A stretch of 38,767 nt of DNA from Clostridiales bacterium (GTDB lineage Bacteria; Bacillota; Clostridia; Christensenellales; Aristaeellaceae), in the NCBI GenBank assembly GCA_004554085.1, contig SFNY01000015.1, positions 1-38,767 on the forward strand, read 5' to 3'. Below are positions 26,460 through 34,433 of the stretch, piece after piece (the stretch's first letter is position 1; the number at the start of each line of letters is the position of its first letter). Under the pieces are notes generated by a model, which was not told the origin of the DNA, searched no databases, and was given only the letters and a program-made list of their open reading frames with translations. The translations under genes were made by a program, and so were the position numbers.

Positions 26460-27536
26460 ATGAAGAAACTTCTCACCCTGGCTCTGGCAGTAATGCTGTG
26501 CCTGTCCGTCTGCGCCGTGGCAAGCGCTGAGGGCTTTGTAATTGGCTTCTCCAATTACAACAACGAGATCTCCTGGCGCACCCAGATGGAGGCCGAATTC
26601 ACCTATCGCGCCGAGGAACTCAAGGCCGAGGGCATCATCTCCGAGTACTACGTCTACGAGGCAAACGGCGACCAAGCCAAGCAGATTGCCGATGTGCAGG
26701 ATCTGATCACCCTGGGCGTCGACGCGATCGTGCTCCCCACCATCACCGCTGACGGCCTGAACGCCGCCATCGAGGAGGCCATGGAGGAAGGCATCATCGT
26801 CGTCAACTTCGACAACAACACCACCGCGGACATCTCCTGCAAGCTGACGGTTTCCGACTACAACCACGGCTGGGTTTCCGGTCAGTGGCTGGGCGATCAG
26901 CTGATCGCCAACGGCACCGAAGAGGGCAACGTCATCGTTCTGCGCGGCGGTGTGGGAACCTCCACCGACGCCAACCGCTACCAGGGCGGCGTCGACGGCC
27001 TGCTCGACAAGTGCCCCAACGTCAAGATCGTCGCTGAGGAAGCCTGCAACTGGGACTATGCGACCGCAAAGACCACCGTCGAGACCCTGCTGGCCACCTA
27101 TCCGCAGATCGACGGCCTGATCTCCCAGGGCGGTGCCATGACCCAGGCTGCGATTGACGCCTTCAACGAGGCTGGCCGCGAGCTGTGCCCCATGACCGGT
27201 GAAGGCGGAAACGGCTTCATGCGCGCCTGGATCGAGAATGCCGACTCCGGCTTCCAGTCCATGGCCTTCAACAACCCCGCATTCTCCTCCCGCATCGCTC
27301 TGGATTGCGCCGTCACCCTGCTGCAGGGCGGCACCATTGAGGACTGCACGGCGCTCATCACCGAGAACTACGGCGTTGAGCCCACCGTCGACGGCACCGT
27401 GATTAACATGGCCTTCCCGCAGATCTCTCTGGACGACGCCAAGGAGCTGTATGACAGCACCCTGAACGACGATTTCTGGCCCGGCACCTATCTGCCCCAC
27501 GAAGTCCTCGAGGGCATCTTCCCTGTCGCGAACTGA
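26460..27536 (+). CDS. Sugar ABC transporter substrate-binding protein, RbsB type
   Basis: A 358-residue exported binding protein with the RbsB fold. The signal peptide (MKK, hydrophobic core, ASA-EG cleavage near residue 23) contains two cysteines, but neither sits in a proper lipobox (LSVC has valine before the cysteine). Motifs include DLITLGVDAIVLP, GQWLGDQLI and YPQIDGLISQGGAMTQAAIDAF, which closely echo the protein at 14358. GGAGG lies just before the start. Codon use is strongly biased, suggesting high expression. It serves the ATPase and permeases encoded next. Confidence 0.93.
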   Translation: MKKLLTLALAVMLCLSVCAVASAEGFVIGFSNYNNEISWRTQMEAEFTYRAEELKAEGIISEYYVYEANGDQAKQIADVQDLITLGVDAIVLPTITADGLNAAIEEAMEEGIIVVNFDNNTTADISCKLTVSDYNHGWVSGQWLGDQLIANGTEEGNVIVLRGGVGTSTDANRYQGGVDGLLDKCPNVKIVAEEACNWDYATAKTTVETLLATYPQIDGLISQGGAMTQAAIDAFNEAGRELCPMTGEGGNGFMRAWIENADSGFQSMAFNNPAFSSRIALDCAVTLLQGGTIEDCTALITENYGVEPTVDGTVINMAFPQISLDDAKELYDSTLNDDFWPGTYLPHEVLEGIFPVAN

Positions 27537-27552
27537 TCAACCGATCCATTTC

Positions 27553-27580
27553 GCCCGCAGCCGGTTCCCCGGCTGCGGGC
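27553..27580 (+). other. Stem-loop between binding-protein and ATPase genes
   Basis: A perfect 12-bp GC-rich stem (GCCCGCAGCCGG and complement) with a TTCC loop starts 16 bases after the binding-protein stop. There is no U tract, so it is more likely a message-protecting or attenuating structure than a full terminator. The other transporter operon has a stem-loop in the equivalent gap. Confidence 0.82.
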
Positions 27581-27653
27581 ATCTTGAAACTTAGCGTTCC
27601 TGTCCATTGAATATGTCTTCCGGCTTGCAGCAGAAAGAAGGGGTGAGCTCACA

Positions 27654-29168
27654 ATGCAAGCATCTTTGGTTGTAAAGGAGCTGGACAAGTCATTCATCGG
27701 GGTGCATGCGGTAGATCGCGTATCCTTTGAGTGCTACGCTGGCACCGTACACGTTCTCCAGGGGGAGAACGGCGCAGGCAAGAGCACGATTCTGAAAATG
27801 CTCTCAGGTCTGTATTCGCCGGATTCCGGAGAGATCATTCTCAACGGTACGCCGGTCAAATTCCGCCATCCAGCGGACGCCCGCAAAAAGGGAATCTCCA
27901 TGGTCTATCAGGAGATGTCTGTGCTGCCGGAGCTTACGGTGGCACAAAATATCTGGCTGCACGAAGAGAAGCGCGTATGCAAGGGGCCCATCATCAGGGA
28001 AGCCGAACTCATTGCCGCAACAAAGGCGCTCGCTTCCCGCTACGGCATCAACGTGGATCCCTATGCCCGCACAGGCGACCTCGCCATTGCGACGCAGTCC
28101 ATGGTCGAGATCCTCAAGGCCCTGGCGGTGGAGCCCGATATTCTGATTTTGGATGAACCGACCTCCGCACTTACGGTCAAGGAGGTCGATACGCTATACA
28201 ACATCGTTCAGATCATCAAGGGAATGGGAAAGACGGTCATCTTCATTTCCCATCGCATGGAGGACGTGTTCCGCTTCGGCGATCGCGCCACCGTGCTCAA
28301 GGACGGCACGCTGGTCGGCACCGTCGATCTGAAGGAAACCACCGAGGATGAGATCATCCGGATGATGGTCGGTCGCGAATTGCAGGACATCTTCCCGCAC
28401 AAGAACGAGGGGAGCTCGTCCGAAACGCTGTTCTCCGTTCAGAATCTGAGCGACGGCCGCCACTTCTTTGACATCAGCTTTGAACTGCGCAGGGGCGAGA
28501 TCCTGGGCATCGGCGCGCTGGACGGTCAGGGACAGGCGCAGCTCATGCGCGCCATCGCCGGCATCGGTCGCCACAATGCCGGCACGATCCGGCTCAACGG
28601 CAGGGAGCTGAAGTATCACAGCTGCCGTCAGGCCCTGAAATACGGCATCGGCTATGTGCCCGAGGACCGCAAGGTGCAGGGACTGTGCCTGGGCATGTCC
28701 GTCCGGGAGAACCTGAGCCTGACCAGCATGTTCAAAAACCAGAGCTTCGGCTTCATCAATCAGAAGGAAGAGGAGCGCGCCGCGAAAGCGATGATCCAGC
28801 GGATGAATGTGCGCACCTCCTCCATGTACAAGGCGGTGGGCGGCCTCTCCGGCGGCAACCAGCAGAAGGTCGCCATCGGCAAGACGCTGGGCGATCAGCC
28901 GAAGGTCATCCTGCTCAACGAACCCACGCGCGGCATCGACGTTGAAGCCAAGCAGGAGATCTACAAGCTGATCCGCGAGCTGGCGAGCGAGGGCGTGGCC
29001 GTGCTGATGTACACCAGCGACATCATGGAGACCATCGGCCTGAGCGACCGCGTGATCACGCTCTATGAGGGTCGGATCACCGGCGAGCTTTCGGGCGCGG
29101 ACATCAGCGAGGAATCCATCATGTTTGGCGCCATGGGTCTGAACAACAAAGCTGCAGTTGGGAGGTAA
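27654..29168 (+). CDS. Sugar ABC transporter ATPase, RbsA type, with degenerate first signature
   Basis: A 504-residue tandem ATPase. The first domain has Walker A GENGAGKST at 37-45 and LDEPTSAL, but the signature expected as LSVGQ reads LAIATQ at residues 143-148. The second domain has LSGGNQQK and NEPTRGIDV with a degenerate Walker A (GALDGQGQAQL). By RbsA geometry one composite ATP site should work (Walker A of domain 1 with signature of domain 2) while the other is doubly degenerate. It is followed after six bases by the first permease gene. Confidence 0.94.
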   Translation: MQASLVVKELDKSFIGVHAVDRVSFECYAGTVHVLQGENGAGKSTILKMLSGLYSPDSGEIILNGTPVKFRHPADARKKGISMVYQEMSVLPELTVAQNIWLHEEKRVCKGPIIREAELIAATKALASRYGINVDPYARTGDLAIATQSMVEILKALAVEPDILILDEPTSALTVKEVDTLYNIVQIIKGMGKTVIFISHRMEDVFRFGDRATVLKDGTLVGTVDLKETTEDEIIRMMVGRELQDIFPHKNEGSSSETLFSVQNLSDGRHFFDISFELRRGEILGIGALDGQGQAQLMRAIAGIGRHNAGTIRLNGRELKYHSCRQALKYGIGYVPEDRKVQGLCLGMSVRENLSLTSMFKNQSFGFINQKEEERAAKAMIQRMNVRTSSMYKAVGGLSGGNQQKVAIGKTLGDQPKVILLNEPTRGIDVEAKQEIYKLIRELASEGVAVLMYTSDIMETIGLSDRVITLYEGRITGELSGADISEESIMFGAMGLNNKAAVGR

Positions 29169-29174
29169 ACCGAA

Positions 29175-30143
29175 GTGAAGGAAAAAAAGATTTTGCTGAA
29201 TCCGGCGAACCTCAAGCTGCTGATCCGCCGAAAGACGGACGTGCTGATGGTCTACGGTTTTCTGCTGGCAATGATCCTGGTTGGCGCGTTCTCCACGGAC
29301 GTATTCATGAAGCAGCGCAATCTGCTGAAGCTCTTTGAGGCAAACATCGGCCTGCTCATGGTCACCTTTGCCCAGGTATTCGTCGTATCGCTGGGCGGCG
29401 TCGATCTTTCGGTCGGCAGCGTCATCTCGGTGGTCAACGTCATGCTGATCACGCTGATCAACGACAATCCCATTACTTGGGTCTACGCCTTCGCGCTGGC
29501 GCTGCTGGCCGGCGCGCTCATCGGCGTATTCAACGGCCTGCTGGTCGTCAGGGGACACATGCAGCCCATCATCGCCACGCTGGCCACACAGACGATTTTC
29601 GCCGGCGTCGCACTGTTCATCATGGATATTCCCAGCGGCACCCTCCCCTCCGTGCTCAGCAAGTTCCTCACCCGCGGATGGGGCTATGCCTTCCCCTTCG
29701 CCTACGTGATCCTCATCACGGCCGCCATCTGGATCATCTTCAATCGAACCAGCTTCGGCCGCAGCATCCTGGCGATCGGCGGCAACGAGATGTCCGCAGA
29801 ATCCTCCGGCATCTCCGTCAACCTCACAAAGGTGCTGGCCTTTGTGGCGTCCGGCATCATGGCCGCAATCGCCGGCATCACGATCACCGCGTACACCACC
29901 TCGGGCAACCCGCTGGTGGGCGAGAGCTACACCCAGCGCTCGATCACAACGGCCGTCGTCGGCGGCGCGCTGCTGGCCGGCGGCAAGAACAGCATCATCG
30001 GATGCCTTGCTTCGGTTCTGATCATGGGCATCATCAACAACCTGCTGAACCTGCTGCGCATCACGGCTTACTACCAGTACGTTTTGCAGGGCGTGATTCT
30101 GATCGCGGCGCTCGCGCTCAGCGCGATCCGCTCAAACAAGTAA
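29175..30143 (+). CDS. Sugar ABC transporter permease, RbsC type
   Basis: A 322-residue polytopic protein of the BPD_transp_2 family with SLGGVDLSVGS at residues 72-82 and VVGGALLAGGKNS near the C-terminal third. The basic N-terminus precedes the first membrane segment at about 24-38. It would pair with the permease at 30157 to form the channel. The nearest counterpart in the first transporter is the permease at 11778. Confidence 0.92.
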   Translation: MKEKKILLNPANLKLLIRRKTDVLMVYGFLLAMILVGAFSTDVFMKQRNLLKLFEANIGLLMVTFAQVFVVSLGGVDLSVGSVISVVNVMLITLINDNPITWVYAFALALLAGALIGVFNGLLVVRGHMQPIIATLATQTIFAGVALFIMDIPSGTLPSVLSKFLTRGWGYAFPFAYVILITAAIWIIFNRTSFGRSILAIGGNEMSAESSGISVNLTKVLAFVASGIMAAIAGITITAYTTSGNPLVGESYTQRSITTAVVGGALLAGGKNSIIGCLASVLIMGIINNLLNLLRITAYYQYVLQGVILIAALALSAIRSNK

Positions 30144-30156
30144 GGGGGGCAGCATA

Positions 30157-31119
30157 ATGAAAGAAAAAGCTTCCGGATCCATCCGACTGCAAAAGGTGCT
30201 TCCCGTCATCCTGGTCTACGGCGTCATGATTCTGCTGGCGCTGGTCGCCAACTTCATCAACCGCGGCTTTCTGTCCACCGGAAACCTGTACAGCATCATG
30301 AAGCAGGTGTCCTTCCTGGGAATCGCCTGCATCGGCCAGACGCTGATCATCCTCACGGGTGGCATCGATCTCTCGCTGCGCTATGTGATCCTGCTGAGCA
30401 ACGTCATGGCGGCGCAGATGATCAACGGCTTGGCAGATCGCACCTGGTCCACCTTCGGCATCATCATGGCCGTCTGCGTGCTGATCGGCATCGTCAACGG
30501 CGCCGGCGTCCATTATCTGAAAATTCCCGCAATGGTCATGACACTCGCCAGCGGCACCGTGTGCTACGGCATCACCATGCTGTACTGCAAGGGCGCTCCC
30601 GGCGGTCATGCATCCCCCATCCTTTCGGCAATTGCCAATGACAAGATCCTCGGCATCATGAACGGCGTGTCCATCGTATGGATCATTCTCTCGGCGGCAA
30701 CCATCATCATGCTGAAATGCACCACCTTCGGCCGCAGCATCTATGCAATCGGCACCAATCCTGAGGCGACCCGCTATGCCGGCATCAATGCCGCGCGCGT
30801 CCTGATCACCGTATACGTCATCGCCGCGATCATGGCGGGCATCACCGGCTTCATGTTCCTCGGCTTCACCGAAAAGGGCTATCTCTCCACCGCGGCGTCC
30901 TACAACATGGATTCCATCGCGGCCGTCGTAATCGGCGGCACGAGCATCATGGGCGGCAGCGGCGGCTACGTGGGAACGATCGCCGGCGTCGGCATCATGA
31001 TGGTTCTCAACTCCCTGATGACCATCCTGAATATGGCCGAGGCGGGCAAGCAGGTGGTGGAAGGCTTCCTGATCATCATTCTGCTGGTCGTCGTGTACGG
31101 ACGCAGAAAGAAGCAGTAA
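30157..31119 (+). CDS. Sugar ABC transporter permease, RbsC type
   Basis: A 320-residue polytopic protein with LTGGIDLSLRY at residues 67-76 and VIGGTSIMGGSGGYVG near residue 265, the same two family marks as in the permease at 10813, which it resembles most. The start has an AGGGGGGC-type ribosome site. With the permease at 29175 it makes the membrane part of the second transporter. Confidence 0.92.
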   Translation: MKEKASGSIRLQKVLPVILVYGVMILLALVANFINRGFLSTGNLYSIMKQVSFLGIACIGQTLIILTGGIDLSLRYVILLSNVMAAQMINGLADRTWSTFGIIMAVCVLIGIVNGAGVHYLKIPAMVMTLASGTVCYGITMLYCKGAPGGHASPILSAIANDKILGIMNGVSIVWIILSAATIIMLKCTTFGRSIYAIGTNPEATRYAGINAARVLITVYVIAAIMAGITGFMFLGFTEKGYLSTAASYNMDSIAAVVIGGTSIMGGSGGYVGTIAGVGIMMVLNSLMTILNMAEAGKQVVEGFLIIILLVVVYGRRKKQ

Positions 31120-31186
31120 TTCGCATTTGCCGCGGGCAATCCCGTCCCGCATGCCCCTGGCAACAAATTCGGAAAGAAGGTAGATT

Positions 31187-32284
31187 ATGGCTTACAGTTA
31201 TCTTCCCGTTGAACAGACCCGCGCCTACTGCGAAGAAATCTTCCGCAGGCACGGATTCACCGACGAGGAATGCAGGCAGATCGTTGACGTCGTTCTGACC
31301 GCCGACCTGTTCGGCATCGAATCTCATGGCATTCAGCGCATGCAGCGCTATCACAGCTCCCTTGAGCGCAAGCTCGTGGATGTGAAGGCAAAGCCCGAGA
31401 TCGTCTTTGAAACCAAGGTCAGCGCGGTCATCGAGGCCGACCGCACCATGGGTCAGACCACCGCGGTCAAGGCCATGAACATGGCCATCGACAAGGCCAA
31501 GGAGCACGGCTTCGGCGCGGTCACCGTGCGCAACTGCAATCACTACGGCATTGCCGGTTACTATGCGCGCATGGCGGTTCTGAACGATCTGATGGGCGGC
31601 AGCTCCACCAACACGGAGGCGATCGCCATTCCCACCTTCGGCAAGAAAGCGATGCTCGGCACCAGCCCGCTGGCGCTGGGCATGCCCGCCGATCCCTATC
31701 CGTTCCTGTTCGACGTGGCAACCACCGTGGTTCCCCGCGGCAAGATCGAAATCTACAACAAGCGCGGCAGTACGCTTGAGCCCGGCTGGGCAGCCGACGA
31801 ATTCGGGCGCAGCTGCGGGGACGCTCAGCACGTGCTGGACAACATCAACGCAAAGCAATTCGGCGGCATCTTCCCCATCGGCGGCGAGACCATGTACACC
31901 GGTTCCCACAAGGGCTACGGTCTGGGCATCATCGCAGAGCTGTTCACCGGCATCCTTTCCGGCGGCGACACCTCGCCCCACGTCAAGAACGGCGGCATGG
32001 GAGATACCAGCTTCGGCTTCTTCGCCCTGGATTACGGCATGTTCGGCGACAAGAAGGAAATCAAGGCGCGCATGTCCACCCTGCTTCAGGAGCTTCGCGA
32101 CAGCCCCAAGGCCGACGGACACGACCGCATCTACACCCACGGCGAAAAGGAAGTGGAATCCACCATCGAAAAGATGAAGACCGGCATTCCCGCAAGCGAC
32201 AAGACCGTCGAGGAGCTGATCCACATCGGCAAGGATATGGGCCTCAGCTTTGAGGAATGGATCGACGCAAAACCCATGGACTGA
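31187..32284 (+). CDS. Ldh-family NAD(P)-dependent 2-hydroxyacid dehydrogenase
   Basis: A 365-residue member of the malate/L-lactate dehydrogenase family 2 (Ldh_2), which includes 2,3-diketo-L-gulonate reductase, ureidoglycolate and sulfolactate dehydrogenases. The catalytic His47 is in ESHGIQR, RNCNHYGIAGYYA forms the second conserved loop, and GTSPLALGMPA and GYGLGIIAELFTG are the family's cofactor-side motifs. It follows the transporter genes by 67 bases. Oxidation or reduction of C2 of a sugar acid is the expected chemistry; the direction is unknown. Confidence 0.92.
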   Translation: MAYSYLPVEQTRAYCEEIFRRHGFTDEECRQIVDVVLTADLFGIESHGIQRMQRYHSSLERKLVDVKAKPEIVFETKVSAVIEADRTMGQTTAVKAMNMAIDKAKEHGFGAVTVRNCNHYGIAGYYARMAVLNDLMGGSSTNTEAIAIPTFGKKAMLGTSPLALGMPADPYPFLFDVATTVVPRGKIEIYNKRGSTLEPGWAADEFGRSCGDAQHVLDNINAKQFGGIFPIGGETMYTGSHKGYGLGIIAELFTGILSGGDTSPHVKNGGMGDTSFGFFALDYGMFGDKKEIKARMSTLLQELRDSPKADGHDRIYTHGEKEVESTIEKMKTGIPASDKTVEELIHIGKDMGLSFEEWIDAKPMD

Positions 32285-32329
32285 AATTCAAGCACATAAA
32301 AGTCAATCAAGTGTTGGAAGGAGATCAAC

Positions 32330-32986
32330 ATGAAATACGACAGCAGGATCAACGAACTCAAAAATAAGCTTTACGCCGGCATCATTTCCGATGTTCTCGA
32401 TCAGAAGGGCTACCGCAACCAGAGCCTGAGCAACGCAATCCACGGCCTGACCGACGACACCGTCATCTTCGGGCCCGCCTTCACCTCCATCGGCACCGAG
32501 CAGTATTCCATGCCGGAAGATCCGCTGACCGCGCAGTGCAAGGTCGTCGACCAGCTGGGCGAGAACGAAATCTATGTCCTGGTCATCCGCGGCAACTACA
32601 ATTGCGCCGTGTTCGGCGAGCTGTTCGCCACCGCCGTCAAGGGCCGCAAGGGCGCAGGCGTTCTGCTGGACGGCTATGCGCGCGACATGAAGGCGCTGAA
32701 GGAAATGGACTTCCCGCTGTTCTACCGCGGCAAGGATCCCCGCACCTCCAAGGGCCGCTGCGAGATCAACGAGTGCCAGATCCCCGTTACCATCGACGGT
32801 GTCACCATCAACCCCGGCGATTACATCTTCGGCGACATCGACGGCGTCATCGTCATCCCGAAGGACATCGTTGAGGAGGTTCTCGACGCGGCGCTCGCAA
32901 CCATCGAGCGCGAGGATGAGGTTCGCAACCGCCTGCTCAACGGTTCCTCCCTGCAGCAGGCCTACGCCGACATCGGCGCAATCTGA
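32330..32986 (+). CDS. RraA/HMG-aldolase-family protein
   Basis: A 218-residue protein of the RraA-like fold. Enzymes of this family are metal-dependent aldolases or oxaloacetate decarboxylases; RraA itself is an RNase E inhibitor. The conserved catalytic stretch is present: GEL at 96-98, then GAGVLLDGYARDM with D114, R118 and D119, and a later DIDGVIVIP. These residues fit the enzymatic branch rather than the regulatory one. Cleavage of a keto-acid is likely within this operon. A GGAGATC ribosome site lies just before the start. Confidence 0.88.
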   Translation: MKYDSRINELKNKLYAGIISDVLDQKGYRNQSLSNAIHGLTDDTVIFGPAFTSIGTEQYSMPEDPLTAQCKVVDQLGENEIYVLVIRGNYNCAVFGELFATAVKGRKGAGVLLDGYARDMKALKEMDFPLFYRGKDPRTSKGRCEINECQIPVTIDGVTINPGDYIFGDIDGVIVIPKDIVEEVLDAALATIEREDEVRNRLLNGSSLQQAYADIGAI

Positions 32987-33025
32987 CACACGCAAAACCA
33001 TCAAACATATAAGGAGACGATTTCC

Positions 33026-33631
33026 ATGGATGCAAAGAAGACTTGCCTGATCGTTATGCATTGCCAGAACGACATCGTGGATCCCAAGGGCCTGTACAGC
33101 GGAAGCGGCGCTTTCGCCGAGGTTTCCCGCCGCGGCACGCTCGACAAGATCAAAACCGCACTGGAAGCCGCCCGCAAGGCCGGCATGCAGGTGTTCTATG
33201 TGAACAACATGTTCTCCGAGGGCTATCCGGAGCTCGGCGACCACAACCTGCCGATCTGCACCGCCTCCCGCGAGACCAACTCCTTCCTGGTCGACACCTG
33301 GGGCACCACCAATCCCGACGTGATCAAGCCCGTCAAAGGCGACATCATCATCCGCAACACCAACACCTCTGCGTTCTCCTACACCACTCTGGACCAGATC
33401 CTTCGCGCGAAGGGCATCACCGAGCTGTATCTCGCGGGCGTGGCGACCAACTTCGTTGTCGACAGCACCGCGCGCTACGGTTCCGAGCTGGGCTACAACA
33501 TCCACGTCGTCGAGGATCTGTGCGCTTCCTGGACGCAGGAGATGCATGAATTCGGAATCAAGTACATCCTCCCCCAGTTCGGCGAGGTCACCGATTCCGC
33601 CACAATGATCGCCCGCCTGCAGGAAGGCTGA
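33026..33631 (+). CDS. Isochorismatase-fold protein lacking the usual D-K-C triad
   Basis: A 201-residue protein with the isochorismatase/cysteine-hydrolase fold. In active amidases of this family the triad is Asp (in D-x-QND), Lys and Cys (in TN-x-C-V). Here the matching positions are His12 (MHCQND), Arg110 (IIIRNTN) and Val144 (GVATNFVVDSTAR). The rest of the core is well kept, including GVATN and STAR, so the gene does not look decayed. It may be an isochorismatase-like enzyme with altered chemistry or a binding or structural partner. AAGGAG precedes the ATG. It lies between the RraA and SDR genes. Confidence 0.85.
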   Translation: MDAKKTCLIVMHCQNDIVDPKGLYSGSGAFAEVSRRGTLDKIKTALEAARKAGMQVFYVNNMFSEGYPELGDHNLPICTASRETNSFLVDTWGTTNPDVIKPVKGDIIIRNTNTSAFSYTTLDQILRAKGITELYLAGVATNFVVDSTARYGSELGYNIHVVEDLCASWTQEMHEFGIKYILPQFGEVTDSATMIARLQEG

Positions 33632-33643
33632 TGGAGGTACGCC

Positions 33644-34432
33644 ATGCGTTTGAAAGATAAAGTCGCCCTCATCACGGGCGGTTCCTCCGGCATCGGCCTC
33701 GCAACGGTTCGCCGCTTTGCCGAGGAAGGCGCCAAGGTTGTATTCTGTTCCCGCAGAGCCCCGGAGAAGATTTCCGACTTCATGCAGGAGCTGAAGGACG
33801 CCGGCATCGACGCCAATGTTCGCTATGTTCAGTGCGATGTTTCCGACGAAGCACAGGTCAAGGCGCTGGCGCAGTATGTGAAGGATACCTTCGGCAACTG
33901 CGAAATCCTGTTCAACAACGCCGGCATTCATCTCGCGGGCAAGCTGCTGGAGACGCCCCCGGAGGCCTGGGACCGCATCATGGGCATTGACCTGCGCGGC
34001 GTCTATCTGGTGAGCTATTATATCCTGCCGCAAATGTTGGAAGGCGGTTGGGGCAGCATCATCAATATGTCCTCCGTTTCCGGTATCTGCGCCGATTACG
34101 CCATGTGCGCTTACAACACGGCCAAGGGCGCGATCACGAATCTCACCCGCGCCATGGCCCTGGATTACGCCGACTCCAACATTCGCGTAAACGCCGTATG
34201 CCCGGGCGTCGTCCGCACGGCAATCGCAGAGCACACCTTTGAATGCGTGCCCGGCTCCGAGGAGCTGTTCCGCCAGAATTACCCCACGCACCTGATCGCC
34301 GATCCCGTGGAGGTCGCCAACGCATGCGTCTTCCTCGGCGCCCGCGAATCCGACGCCATCAACGGCGTGAACCTTCCCATCGACGGCGGCATCACCTGTC
34401 ATACCGGCCAGCCGCAGGTCGGAACCTACTGA
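33644..34432 (+). CDS. SDR-family oxidoreductase, probably NADP-dependent
   Basis: A 262-residue classical short-chain dehydrogenase: TGGSSGIG at 11-18, NNAG at 91-94, catalytic S144, Y157 and K161 (YNTAK). The second strand ends in CSRR (residues 35-38), whose arginines favour NADP(H), in contrast with the Asp40 of the SDR at 7376. It follows the isochorismatase-like gene by 12 bases and its stop is separated by one base from the LarA-like start. The oxidised group is unknown. Confidence 0.91.
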   Translation: MRLKDKVALITGGSSGIGLATVRRFAEEGAKVVFCSRRAPEKISDFMQELKDAGIDANVRYVQCDVSDEAQVKALAQYVKDTFGNCEILFNNAGIHLAGKLLETPPEAWDRIMGIDLRGVYLVSYYILPQMLEGGWGSIINMSSVSGICADYAMCAYNTAKGAITNLTRAMALDYADSNIRVNAVCPGVVRTAIAEHTFECVPGSEELFRQNYPTHLIADPVEVANACVFLGARESDAINGVNLPIDGGITCHTGQPQVGTY

Positions 34433-34433
34433 A

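Noticed and set aside
32303..34402. A 699-codon open frame on the minus strand.
   Set aside because: It runs antisense across the RraA, isochorismatase-like and SDR genes, all of which have clear families, ribosome sites and proper spacing.
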